From Porphyromonadaceae bacterium UBA7087 (GTDB lineage Bacteria > Bacteroidota > Bacteroidia > Bacteroidales > Muribaculaceae): 20,062 bases of DNA. The position numbers and the translations under genes are program-made. A model generated the notes under the pieces. It searched no databases and was not told where the DNA came from. It saw only the letters and a program-made list of their open reading frames with translations. Within the stretch, counting starts at the first letter, position 1, and every line of letters starts with the position of its first letter. Shown here piece after piece: positions 1 through 7,868 of the stretch. The stretch spans positions 1 through 20,062 of the forward strand of contig DKYZ01000077.1 in assembly GCA_002493515.1 (NCBI GenBank). Direction: 5' to 3'.

Positions 1-240
1 GGGCTCAGCGTCCAGACCGAATACTGCACATCGGCCGGACGCATCGACCTCTTCGTGGCAACCGACCGATTCTACTATATCATCGAGCTCAAGCTCGACG
101 GAACGGCGCGTGAGGCCCTCGACCAGATCAACAGCCACGGATACGCCCTGCCATTCGCCGTCTCCGACAGACATGTCATAAAAATCGGCGTTAACTTCTC
201 CACAAAGACCCGTACAATAGACGACTGGCTCGTGGAATGA
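1..240 (+). CDS. C-terminal end of a PD-(D/E)XK nuclease-like protein (PDDEXK_9 / DUF1703 type), cut by the window edge
   Basis: The frame is open from the first base and stops with TGA at 238-240, giving 79 residues of a gene that starts outside the window. The fragment shows the PD-(D/E)XK core: GRIDL (Asp at fragment residue 16), then twelve residues later ELK (Glu29, Lys31). After that come 'EALDQI..HGYALPF' and 'VIKIGVNFSTKTRTIDDW'. This is the typical tail of the large Bacteroidetes family that joins an N-terminal AAA-ATPase-like domain to a C-terminal restriction-nuclease-fold domain. The cellular role of this family is not settled; a mobile or defence-related role is only an inference. 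A GTG at 55 is an internal codon rather than a start, because the conserved nuclease motif begins upstream of it. The gene converges on the remnant ending at 307 and shares a terminator with it. Confidence 0.85.
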   Translation, partial: GLSVQTEYCTSAGRIDLFVATDRFYYIIELKLDGTAREALDQINSHGYALPFAVSDRHVIKIGVNFSTKTRTIDDWLVE

Positions 241-261
241 GCCGGCACCTTCTCCACTTCA

Positions 262-308
262 AGAACTGTGAATAAACAAAATGTTGCATTTTGTTTATTC
301 ACAGTTCT
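262..308. terminator. Perfect 22-bp hairpin, probably a bidirectional terminator
   Basis: Bases 262-283 and 287-308 are exact reverse complements separated by the 3-base loop TTG. The arms contain runs of A and T (AATAAACAAAATG), so T-rich sequence is available on both strands. The hairpin sits between two convergent reading frames. Its right arm overlaps two bases of the leftward stop codon (TAG at 307-309), so it most likely ends transcription from both sides. Confidence 0.8.
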
Positions 309-1092
309 ACCTTACTATAAGTCTGGACGTCTCACTTCCGCCAGCATAATCCACACGGATGATGTAGGCCCCTGAAGAGAGACCTCCCATTGAAACCATA
401 TTTCCGACACTACCTCTGACAGATGCGCCCGACATATCGAATACATTAATGGCAATTGCATCATCACCGGCAGACACCGTTCCCGCTGACGAATCATAAA
501 TTACCGAGCCGGAGTCTCCGGCGACTGACATGACAATGGTAGGAGTCAGCAAGAATACCTCGGAAAGAGGAGAAACCGACCCGTCGTCGGCATGAGCCAT
601 AATCTGGTACGAGGCATTGTCATACGCACTCATATCCTTATAGCTTGTGGCATTCCCGTCAATGGCAATTCGGTTGAGCAAAACGCCGTCACGATAGACA
701 TTATAGAACAGAGGCATTTCCATGAAGTCCATATCATCCGATCCAGCCTCGTCTGCGACATGTGCCGTTATATCCCAGATGCAGTGTCCCTGAATATCAG
801 CCACATCATACAGGTCTGAAAGACGGCTCCAGGTCTTTCCGTCATCGTAAGTATACAAATCCGTCTTACCGGGCACATAATCATCAGCAACCGCAGCGCA
901 AATCGGCCACTGCCATTCGTCATAATCGTGAATACGCACTCCTACCCTCATTTCCTTACTTCCGTCTATAAGCAACGGCTCATCGAGTCTCACCGAGGTA
1001 TAGCCATTGTATACCATATCCTCAAACTCCTGCTCCCTGACAATCTCCCCATCCTCGAATATTACCGCCGACGCATGAATTCCGAGTATGTC
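307..1092 (-). pseudogene. 3' remnant of a secreted protein with a C-terminal T9SS sorting domain
   Basis: The frame is open from an in-frame stop at 1093-1095 down to TAG at 307-309. Residues resembling real protein begin well upstream of the first ATG at 1015-1017 ('ASAVIFEDGEIV...EFED'), so that ATG is not a convincing gene start. The piece has no signal peptide. It contains a beta-rich segment ('KEMRVGVRIHDYDEW...', 'YDDGKTWSRLSDLYD'), then a fibronectin-like part ('FYNVYRDG'). It ends with a Por-type secretion module ('AINVFDMSGASVRG...LSSGAYIIRVDYAGG...RLIVR'). Such modules normally sit at the end of long exported proteins, so the 5' half is missing. It abuts and overlaps the truncated TPR regulator in another frame, which points to a deletion joining two genes. 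A short 236-aa product from 1017 is possible but would not be exported. Confidence 0.7.
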
Positions 1093-1838
1093 TTATAGAG
1101 CCATTCATAAGCACTTCCCTCATACTGGGGTCCGATTCCGTTTTCACGAGCCATGACCGCAAGCCGTCTGAACCCGGAGGCTGCATCGCCATATTCCCTG
1201 TCATCCAGCCTTAGCAGAGCCGATGTATACCCGTCCATAAATCGGGTGAGATTGGTAGGCTTGTAGTCAAGATTCCTTATTCTTCGATAGGCGGAATCGG
1301 CTCCGACTCTGTCGTCAATACTCAGACAGTCGAAAAATATATTGGTCTGGAGCTTATATTCTGTCTCATCATCAGGATTCTCACGAAGAAGCCTCTCCCC
1401 TTGACGGTAATATTGCAGACCCTTCTCATAATCTCTGAACACGCTGTGGATTATTCCGATATCCTTATAGAACTTCGCCGCGTATTTCTTTTCCTTGGTC
1501 GACTCGCAAAGCTTGAGACCGTCGATATAATACTCCAGGGCCTTCGTATAGTGTCCAAGCTCATAATTCAAGTATCCGGCACGGAAATAGGCAAGAGAGC
1601 ATATCTCTTTCTCCTTATCATCCATGCGGGAGTGGACACGGTTGCATACCACCATGTAAAGCACCAGTGCTTTACCCTCATCCCCTTTTTCCTCTTCCCT
1701 TTGCGCCATCCTGACAATTTCTCCGGAGACAAGCGACGACACATCCTCTATTATGCCGGAATATATCCTCTCCTGAGGATACACCGTCATAAAACTTGCC
1801 AGAAGGATCAATATAACCGAAATCAATCTTGTTGTCAT
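1062..1838 (-). pseudogene. Truncated TPR-type regulator (N-terminal sensor half only)
   Basis: It encodes 258 residues from ATG 1836-1838. A hydrophobic N-terminus ('ISVILILLASFMTVYPQ') looks like a signal peptide or anchor. Helical TPR-like repeats follow ('AYFRAGYLNYELGHYTKALEYYIDGL', 'KDIGIIHSVFRDYEKGLQYYRQGERLL'). The layout matches the first part of the intact regulator at 5953-7731. Full members of this family continue through more TPRs, a transmembrane helix, a coiled coil and an AraC-type HTH. Here the protein ends abruptly in 'YSEFMRRR', inside the region where the coding sequence of the T9SS remnant begins. With no TM helix or DNA-binding domain it is unlikely to work as a regulator. 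The 5' end and promoter region look intact, so a short periplasmic TPR protein might still be made. Confidence 0.7.
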
Positions 1839-1918
1839 AATGAAAAAACATTACCGTTTATGGATGAGCCCGGAGGACACGAAGCTGCATTGCCTATATG
1901 CCTATATGATTCAATCCA

Positions 1919-1926
1919 CAAATTTA
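1919..1926 (-). promoter_or_regulatory. Possible -7 element for the truncated TPR regulator
   Basis: On the minus strand this reads TAAATTTG, an exact match to the Bacteroidetes -7 form TAnnTTTG, about 80 bp ahead of the ATG at 1838. No clear TTTG -33 element was found at 18-21 bp upstream, so support is moderate. Confidence 0.4.
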
Positions 1927-2018
1927 CAACTTTTTCCGACACAGCCGACCATCCGGAATCTTTTTTATCTGATTTGAAGCAGCCATTGGGGCGACGGATG
2001 TCTCCGTCCGTCAGCCTT

Positions 2019-2052
2019 GAAGGCGTTCCGATTTATAAATCAGAACGCCTTC
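2019..2052 (+). terminator. Terminator-like hairpin with no gene upstream of it
   Basis: Arms 2019-2034 and 2037-2052 (GAAGGCGTT...AACGCCTTC) pair over 16 positions with a single mismatch. The stem is followed by TTTTATAAAA on the plus strand. A second small hairpin (GACGGA-TGTC-TCCGTC, 1993-2008) precedes it. It lies upstream of the rightward promoter and between divergent genes, so no intact gene is obviously terminated by it. It could insulate the two promoters or be left from a lost gene. Confidence 0.5.
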
Positions 2053-2098
2053 TTTTATAAAACAGAACCATAACACGCTGATATGTCGGATATTTGAT

Positions 2099-2128
2099 TT
2101 TGGCAGCAGGAGAATTTCATTAATTTTG
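2099..2128 (+). promoter_or_regulatory. Bacteroidetes-type promoter for the secreted-protein operon
   Basis: TTTG at 2099-2102, an 18-bp spacer and TAATTTTG at 2121-2128 match the -33 TTTG / -7 TAnnTTTG pattern, although the spacer is slightly short. Transcription from about 2135 would give an ~85-nt leader before the ATG at 2219. This argues against the ATG at 2126, which overlaps the -7 element. Confidence 0.55.
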
Positions 2129-2218
2129 CGCAGTCGTCAAACGGGTCGCAGACAGCAGACTGGCCGCAGACCCCGATGGCACAAACCGAGAAAACAATCA
2201 ATTTATAAAACAACATTT

Positions 2219-3982
2219 ATGAGCAAACTCAGATTCTACTCACTGCTTCTTTCCGCCACGGCGGCAGCGGCAGCCTCCGCAGCCGGTGTCCAGCCGCTGC
2301 AGAAAATCCAGACGCGCGGCAACTGCGCACAACAGACGATGGCCATGCCTACCGCACCAGAAGCACGCGCCGGCATGAAGCTCGAACGTCCGCGTCCGGC
2401 CAAGACTCCCGCCCGCGTAGCCGAGGCTCTGCCGGGGGCTCCCGACGGTCTGCAGATCGTCACTGAGGCACCCCGGCCCGACGCCCTCAAGATCGGCGTG
2501 AAATCAGGCGTGTATTACTACTACAGCTGGCTTACCGGAATGGGAGGCGGCCAGATGACCTCCAACATCAGCCAGTATGAGATTGTTGACGGCAAGTTCT
2601 ATATGAACTAACCCTTCGCAATGTTGGAAACCAACGGTTTCCTCGTCGGTGACGTGGAGGGCAACACCATCACCATCCGGTTTCCGCAATGGGTGAACCA
2701 TTACGAAGATGAGGACTATCTCGGCAATCCTTATTCTGTGGAGAACTATGCGCTTCTGTGCGAGTTCATACCCTCTGAAGAGGATGAGGACAAGGGATGG
2801 TATTATCCCACAGAAAACCAGACCCTGACTCTTACCATCAACGAGGACGGTTCAATTTTCAACCCCGAGTGGGAGGACGTGATGATCGGTGACTGCGAAT
2901 GGGTCACCGAGGAATACAACTATGACACCGACGAATACGAGCCGGTGAAGGAACCTTACTGGAACTGGACCGGAAACGGCGACCATATCGCGTCAATCAC
3001 CGAAGTGACAGAAAGTCCTGTGGAGGAGCCTGCGGACATCGAGTCCGAAAGCTGGACAATGAGGGAAGGCATAAGCGGGACTGAGATTGAGGTCGCCATC
3101 GACGGCAACGACATGTATCTCACCGGGCTCTTCAAGAGGAAAGGGTTCAGCCCGTCGATCAAGGGCGTCATCGATGGTGACAAGGTGACATTCGAGTCAG
3201 GACAGTACCTCGGAGCCTATATGTATAACATGACCCTGGTATATCTTCAGGGAGTACACCTCCTCTACGGAGAGGACGGCAAGATATCGGACTTCGAGAT
3301 ACTGCCGGCATTCGAGTTTACCTACGACGCGGAGAAGAAGGTCCTCACCTCCACCGAGACCCTCCTCTTCTCAAGCCTTAAGGATAAGGTGATGTATTAC
3401 ACCTATTACGAGGCGCCCAGCATCTTCATGCCCGATGCCGCACTGACCGGACGCAACCTCATCGACCCTGTGGTGACGGCGTTCTATCCCGTGGAGGACG
3501 GCTATATGGGTGAGATCGACTTCCAGTTCCCCAACATCGACGCCGACGGCAACATTCTCGATAAGTCGAAACTGTTCTACAACGTGTTCGTGGACGGCGA
3601 GCCGTTCACTGTATATTCCGACGAATATCCCAAAGATCTCGACGAGGGGGAGGAGATGACCGACATCCCTTATGAGCATTATGGCAATGACATCTATTAT
3701 TCAGGCGTCAAACATTATTTCTGCTTCATGCTGGAGGGTTATGACAGCATGGCGATACAGACCCTCTACATCGACGGCGACTTCGTGAGCCGCTCGAAGA
3801 TGGTCTACGCCTACGGAGAGCCTGTCGGAGTGGAGAGTGTGGCCGGCGCGATGCGCGAGATAAGTGTTGAGTATTATGACCTTCAGGGTTGCCGTGTCAG
3901 CCGCGACTACCGTGGAGTCATGATCCGCAAGGCCACTATGGAAGACGGCTCTATCGATGTATCCAAAATCGCAAGATTCTAA
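2219..3982 (+). pseudogene. Secreted protein with T9SS-like C-terminus, interrupted by an in-frame TAA
   Basis: The start is ATG 2219, which begins a signal peptide ('MSKLRFYSLLLSATAAAAASAAG'). The frame runs 130 codons to TAA at 2609-2611 and then stays open in the same frame to TAA at 3980-3982. Only three codons (Pro-Phe-Ala) lie between the stop and the next ATG at 2621, and the protein character continues smoothly across it ('YEIVDGKFYMN' then 'PFAMLETNGFLVGDV'). Without the stop it would be a ~587-residue secreted, acidic, beta-rich protein. It ends in a sorting-type domain ('VEYYDLQGCRVS...GVMIRK') like that of its downstream neighbour. The downstream 453 codons have no export signal of their own. 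It is 18 bp from the next gene, so the two form an operon. A point mutation, a sequencing error or programmed readthrough could each explain the stop. I do not recognise a catalytic function. Confidence 0.75.
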
Positions 3983-4000
3983 TCATTCAACACAACTGAT

Positions 4001-5854
4001 ATGAACAGACTCATATTGTCAATATCCATGGCAGCATTCTTCGCCATCCCCGTGATGGCGGAGGATGCTACCCTCGAGTTCTCATACGGCACTCCCGGCG
4101 AGGAGTTCAAGGTCTACGGCTACGGAAAGAAGGAAACCTATGACGTGGCGATACGTCTGGGACGGGAGATGGCCGGCGCCAGAGTCAACGGCTTCACCGT
4201 GCCTTTGCCGGTCGAGGCCGCGCAGGTCGCCAATCTAAAGGGCTGGCTATCCTCCAGGCTTAAATTGGAGAATAAAAAGAATGTCCCCGACCTGGGGGAG
4301 GTGGAGGCCGCGCTTGACGACTGGACTCTCACAGCCACGTTCACTGAACCTGTCACAGTCCCTGAGAACGGTGTCTATGTGGGCTATTCATTCGATGTGG
4401 TCTCCCTGGCGACGACGGAGGGTGTCTATTCCTACCCCGACAATCCTATCGCGTGCGTTTCGGGCGACAACACAGACGGAATGTATGTGCATACCTCCCG
4501 CACGGTGCTGAAATGGAAGTCTATTGTTGACCAGTTAGGAGCTGTCAGCCCGATGACCGTCTCGCTCACCGGAGATTTCCATGCAGATGCCGCGGCCGTC
4601 TCGATTCCCGCCAAACCGTATGTCGAGGCCGGCCACGAAGGCGACGTCAAAGTCATCATCACCAACCACGGCTCCACGCAGATCGGCAGCGTGAGCTATT
4701 CCTTCAACGCCAACAGCAAGGAGGGTTCCGGGGAATATGCCTTCGAGACTCCCATTGAAGCCTCATTCGGGGCAGAGGGCGACTTCTCCTTCTCCATACC
4801 CGCCTTCGATGAATACGGCACGTATCCGATTACCGTCTCGATCGACAAGGTGAACGGAGTGGATAACCCGGATCCGCAGCGCACGGCAGAATCCGATTTC
4901 GTAGTGGCGCCATTCGTGCCTGTAAACCGTCCTCTGATCGAGGAATACACCGGCCTGTGGTGCGGCTACTGCCCTGCCGGATACGTCGCGTTGGAGGAAC
5001 TTGCCGAGGAACTCGGTGACAACTTCATAGCCCTGTCCTACCACAACGGCGACGACATGGAGATCATGAAGGATGCCGATTTCCCGATCGCCCAGTTCCA
5101 GAACTCCATCGGCTATCCCGAGGCCCAGGTCAACAGGGCGATTTCGACTTATCCCGACACAGATTCCCTACGTGACCTCTGGAAGCAATACTCCTCGGAG
5201 TTCTCACCCGTCAACATCGACGTGGACATCAGATGGACCGACGACAGCCACTCCGCCATCGAGGCCACGGCCTTGGTGGGATTCATCGAGAGGCTCGAAA
5301 ACCATAATTATCGCGTGGCCTTCGCCCTGGTGGCCGACAATCTCTCCGACCCGTCGTTCGTGCAGAGCAACAATTATTCCGGCAAGGACTATCCCGGCAA
5401 ATGGTGGGAGCTGTTCACCCAGGGAGGCAGCCGTGTGAAAGGTCTTGTCTTCAACAGTATCCTTTCGGCCACCTCCGACATCAACGGCGTCGAGGGGAGC
5501 CTTCCGGAAAAGATCGAGATGGGCGAGACATACACCACCACTCACATCTTCACCATGGATGACATCCGCAACACCTCCGGCAAGGAGTTCCTCAACCAGG
5601 ACTGCCGTCTGAGGGTCGTGGCCTATATCGTGGATACGGAAAACAAACGTGTGGTGAATTCCAACACCTCCAAGGCTGAGTCCGGATATATCCCCGCAGC
5701 GATATTCGGTGTGGAGGCAGACGTCGGAATAGCCGCCCGCGAATATTACGACCTCCAGGGACGCCGTCTCTCCGGAGAACCCGATGCCGGGGCATACATC
5801 CGCATCGACGTTCTCGACAACGGCACCAGAAAGGCTGTGAAGATGAACAGATAA
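4001..5854 (+). CDS. Secreted thioredoxin-like (Omp28-like) protein with T9SS-type C-terminus
   Basis: The 617-residue product starts with a signal peptide ('MNRLILSISMAAFFAIPVMA'). Residues ~20-190 form a beta-rich N-terminal region. Residues ~200-300 look like an Ig-like or CARDB-like fold ('AGHEGDVKVIITNHGSTQIGSVSYSF'). A thioredoxin-like domain starts near residue 305 with EEYTGLWCGYCP, giving a redox CGYC motif at Cys321-Cys324. This is the arrangement of Omp28-related proteins of Bacteroidetes. The C-terminus has the sorting pattern 'REYYDLQGRRLSGEPDAGAYIRI', implying export by type IX secretion to the surface or medium. By family a thiol-disulfide or metal-binding role outside the cell is plausible, but the substrate is unknown. 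It follows the interrupted secreted gene by 18 bp and ends at a strong hairpin at 5879-5911. Confidence 0.85.
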   Translation: MNRLILSISMAAFFAIPVMAEDATLEFSYGTPGEEFKVYGYGKKETYDVAIRLGREMAGARVNGFTVPLPVEAAQVANLKGWLSSRLKLENKKNVPDLGEVEAALDDWTLTATFTEPVTVPENGVYVGYSFDVVSLATTEGVYSYPDNPIACVSGDNTDGMYVHTSRTVLKWKSIVDQLGAVSPMTVSLTGDFHADAAAVSIPAKPYVEAGHEGDVKVIITNHGSTQIGSVSYSFNANSKEGSGEYAFETPIEASFGAEGDFSFSIPAFDEYGTYPITVSIDKVNGVDNPDPQRTAESDFVVAPFVPVNRPLIEEYTGLWCGYCPAGYVALEELAEELGDNFIALSYHNGDDMEIMKDADFPIAQFQNSIGYPEAQVNRAISTYPDTDSLRDLWKQYSSEFSPVNIDVDIRWTDDSHSAIEATALVGFIERLENHNYRVAFALVADNLSDPSFVQSNNYSGKDYPGKWWELFTQGGSRVKGLVFNSILSATSDINGVEGSLPEKIEMGETYTTTHIFTMDDIRNTSGKEFLNQDCRLRVVAYIVDTENKRVVNSNTSKAESGYIPAAIFGVEADVGIAAREYYDLQGRRLSGEPDAGAYIRIDVLDNGTRKAVKMNR

Positions 5855-5878
5855 GTTTAGTTTACGATAAAGATGATG

Positions 5879-5915
5879 AAGTGAGGACGTCCGTGACGGA
5901 TGCCCTCACTTTTGT
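5879..5915. terminator. Hairpin terminator between convergent genes
   Basis: AAGTGAGG (5879-5886) pairs with CCTCACTT (5904-5911), and TCCGT / ACGGA form an inner stem at 5890-5900. TTTTG follows on the plus strand. It lies 24 bp after the thioredoxin-like gene and about 40 bp beyond the leftward regulator's stop, so it may serve both. Confidence 0.75.
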
Positions 5916-5952
5916 AAACAGGCAGGTGTATACAGACAGCAACGGATGCCGT

Positions 5953-7731
5953 CTATTGCTTTTCGGCCTTCTCCTGCCTCCCGGCGTTTCGCCGGGAGGC
6001 GTCGCGGTATTCCGACGGGCTAAGCCCTACCAGAGTCTTGAAGGCTGTGGAGAACGTGGAGCGGGATTTGAAACCCGACTGGCGGGCGATGCCCTCGATT
6101 GAAAGACTGGATTTCACCTTAGGGTCGTCGAGAAGACGGCAGGCCTCTCTGACCCTGCGCTCCATCAGAATCGTCTTGAAATTCTTGCCCGTGCCGTTGA
6201 TTGCCCGGGAGACGTATGCAGTATTCGACCCTACCGCCTCCGCAAGGTCGGGCAACTGGAAATCGGGATCCAGGGGCTCGCTTCCCTCGTTGAGGATTTT
6301 CATGATTCCGGGGAGTAGAGCCGAGGAATCGGGGTTTTCGGGGTTTTCGGGGTTTTCGGGGCTTTCGGGGTTTTCGGAATTATCGGAAGAATCGGAAGAA
6401 TCGGAAGAATCAGAATACAATCTATTATCCTGCGCCTCCATCATCCTGAGATGCTTCTCATACATCTTCATCACATACCTGCGCTTGCACGAAGAATAAT
6501 AAAGCCAAAGCGTCAGGATGACTATCACCGCCGCGAGAACTGTTCCGGCCACCACCATCAGGAGCTCCCTCTTACGCCCCTTTTCCCTCTCCTCGCCAAG
6601 AATCCTGTGGGTTTCGGAGAGGCGGCTGCGGTAACGCAGCTCCTCTATGCTCACGGCCTTGAATCTCTCCGCGAGATTCTGCTTCTCGCGGTAAGTGGTC
6701 AGATGCCAGCGCTCGGCTTCATCATTCCTGCCATGGCGCAGGTAGAAACGCCATAGCATCCCTGCGGTCCAGTACCTGTTGGTGTAATCGTCCGTCTCGG
6801 CCAGGGAATTGTACAGATACAGCAGCTTCTCCAAGGCAGTGCCCGCGTCTCCCATCTTCTCGTTGGTGCGGGCCGACAGGAAACGCCCCAGATTGTTCAC
6901 CTGCTCCCGGCTCATCAGTTTTACCGTGAAATCCAATGTCTCCATCCTCCGGAAACAGCTGTCGGCCGCGGCATGTTCTCCGTCCATATAGGATTTCAGA
7001 CCGGCCGTCAGAAGACTCATGACCGGATATATCCCTTCCTGCGACGGCGGCACGGGATTGACGAGACAGTCTTTCAGTCTGCTCACATCAGGCTCGTCAT
7101 CATAAAACACCCATTCGGCCAGATTCTCCATAGACCTGAGCACCGCCCTCCAGTCCTTGCACTCCACCGCATTGCGGTAACCGTCAAGTGTATAAGTGAA
7201 ATGCAGATTCGCGTCAGCGGAGGAAGCAGACGAAAGTGACGACATACGACAGTTGACCAGAATGAAACCGATATTTATATTGGCATAACAAAGCCCTGAT
7301 TTGTCATCCATCCTCTCCGCCATTTCAAGAGCCTCCTCCAGATACTGATAGGCAGTGGCCATATCGCCATATACCTTCAGGACGATGAAGGCCGCGTCGA
7401 TTTTGGAACGCATTATCGGAATAAGCTCCTTGCGGTCGCCACCCGCCTTTCCCAGCCGGTCGAACGCCACCGCATAGCACATCAGGGCACTGTCCGCAGC
7501 GATGGGAAGCCTCTCCGAATATGACATTCCCTTCATGTACACATCCCGTGTGGGAAGCCTGTTGAGGCTCTGGATGAAATCCTCGGCCGATTCGGCGGCG
7601 GATGCCGTCAGCAGGTCTGACAGCATCATGAAGAAGGCTACGCAGACTCTGAGGCGGCTAAAACAGCTATGATAGCTAAAAGAGCTAAAATAGCTGTGGA
7701 ATTTGATGATGATTTCTGAATGAAGGTCCAT
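5953..7731 (-). CDS. Membrane-spanning TPR sensor with AraC-family HTH output domain
   Basis: The start is placed at ATG 7729-7731 (592 aa). A strong promoter at 7770-7801 lies between this ATG and the in-frame one at 7827, so the longer form would begin upstream of its own promoter. A hydrophobic export segment (~33-55) leads into a periplasmic helical TPR-like region (~60-370) with motifs such as 'ATAYQYLEEALEMAERM' and 'NDEAERWHL'. A single TM helix (~390-412, 'LLMVVAGTVLAAVIVILTLW') comes next. Then come a basic cytoplasmic stretch, a Ser/Asp/Glu/Asn/Pro repeat linker (440-469) and an AraC-type HTH (~485-578, 'LAEAVGSNTAYVSRAI', 'IEGIARQSGFKSRSTFSTAFKTLVGLSPSEYR'). It probably senses something outside the cytoplasm and controls transcription, perhaps of the convergent secreted-protein operon. 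The pairing is inferred from position. Confidence 0.85.
   Translation of the reverse strand: MDLHSEIIIKFHSYFSSFSYHSCFSRLRVCVAFFMMLSDLLTASAAESAEDFIQSLNRLPTRDVYMKGMSYSERLPIAADSALMCYAVAFDRLGKAGGDRKELIPIMRSKIDAAFIVLKVYGDMATAYQYLEEALEMAERMDDKSGLCYANINIGFILVNCRMSSLSSASSADANLHFTYTLDGYRNAVECKDWRAVLRSMENLAEWVFYDDEPDVSRLKDCLVNPVPPSQEGIYPVMSLLTAGLKSYMDGEHAAADSCFRRMETLDFTVKLMSREQVNNLGRFLSARTNEKMGDAGTALEKLLYLYNSLAETDDYTNRYWTAGMLWRFYLRHGRNDEAERWHLTTYREKQNLAERFKAVSIEELRYRSRLSETHRILGEEREKGRKRELLMVVAGTVLAAVIVILTLWLYYSSCKRRYVMKMYEKHLRMMEAQDNRLYSDSSDSSDSSDNSENPESPENPENPENPDSSALLPGIMKILNEGSEPLDPDFQLPDLAEAVGSNTAYVSRAINGTGKNFKTILMERRVREACRLLDDPKVKSSLSIEGIARQSGFKSRSTFSTAFKTLVGLSPSEYRDASRRNAGRQEKAEKQ
5976..6000 (-). 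other. Perfect 11-bp hairpin inside the 3' end of the regulator gene
   Basis: GCCTCCCGGCG (5976-5986) and CGCCGGGAGGC (5990-6000) are exact reverse complements with a TTT loop. The hairpin lies within the last ~17 codons of the regulator. No T-run follows on the coding strand, so it is not a standard terminator. It could be an mRNA 3' stabiliser or simply a GC-rich coding coincidence. Confidence 0.5.
6326..6415 (-). repeat. Ten tandem 9-bp units (minisatellite) inside the regulator gene
   Basis: Ten consecutive 9-bp units share a TCGG core on the plus strand. Four are TTTTCGGGG-like (6335-6370), the last with C at its first base, and the right-hand group has the GAATCGGAA form (6389-6415), with intermediates between. 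On the coding strand they give ten tripeptides: SDS x3, SDN, SEN, PES, PEN x3, PDS. The unit is a multiple of three, so gain or loss of copies changes linker length without breaking the frame. Confidence 0.9.
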
Positions 7732-7769
7732 AAAGACGATTTCTTTGAGGCGGCAAAGACGCCGCTCTG

Positions 7770-7801
7770 CAAAATTAATCAAAATCCCCCTACCCGCCAA
7801 A
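7770..7801 (-). promoter_or_regulatory. Promoter of the TPR/AraC regulator
   Basis: Read on the minus strand, TTTG (7801-7798) is followed by exactly 20 bp and then TAATTTTG (7777-7770). This is an exact match to the Bacteroidetes sigma-ABfr pattern. Transcription from about 7763 gives a ~30-nt leader to the ATG at 7731, which fixes the choice of start. Confidence 0.75.
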
Positions 7802-7841
7802 ACAAACCGGTGACCGTCGGGCTTCATCCGACGGCCACCGG
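7798..7841 (-). terminator. Terminator of the ompA-like gene
   Basis: On the minus strand a 14-bp stem (7841-7828 with 7820-7807, one G-U pair) and a 7-base loop are followed by TTTGTTTT. It is 27 bp past the stop of the OmpA-like gene. The T-run at its end includes the TTTG that serves as the -33 element of the next gene. Confidence 0.85.
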
Positions 7842-7868
7842 CCTTGTATTATGTTTCAGTTATGGCTT

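Larger units (their letters stand above)
1839..2218. other. 380-bp intergenic region between divergent genes
   Basis: No protein-coding gene is visible here. The region holds a likely leftward promoter (TAAATTTG, minus strand, 1919-1926) and a rightward promoter (2099-2128). It also has two adjacent hairpins at 1993-2008 and 2019-2052, and a pair of GGTCGCAGAC / GGCCGCAGACC motifs at 2144-2172. Bases around 1890-1905 contain a short direct repeat (GCCTATAT twice, 10 bp apart). Confidence 0.6.

Noticed and set aside
2126..2218. Upstream ATG at 2126 for the secreted-protein gene
   Set aside because: It overlaps the -7 element, and the residues before 2219 are Arg-rich and would mask the obvious signal peptide.
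7732..7827. N-terminal extension of the TPR/AraC regulator to an ATG at 7827
   Set aside because: The promoter (TTTG-N20-TAATTTTG) lies downstream of that ATG and the ompA terminator overlaps it. The extra residues look like translated non-coding DNA.
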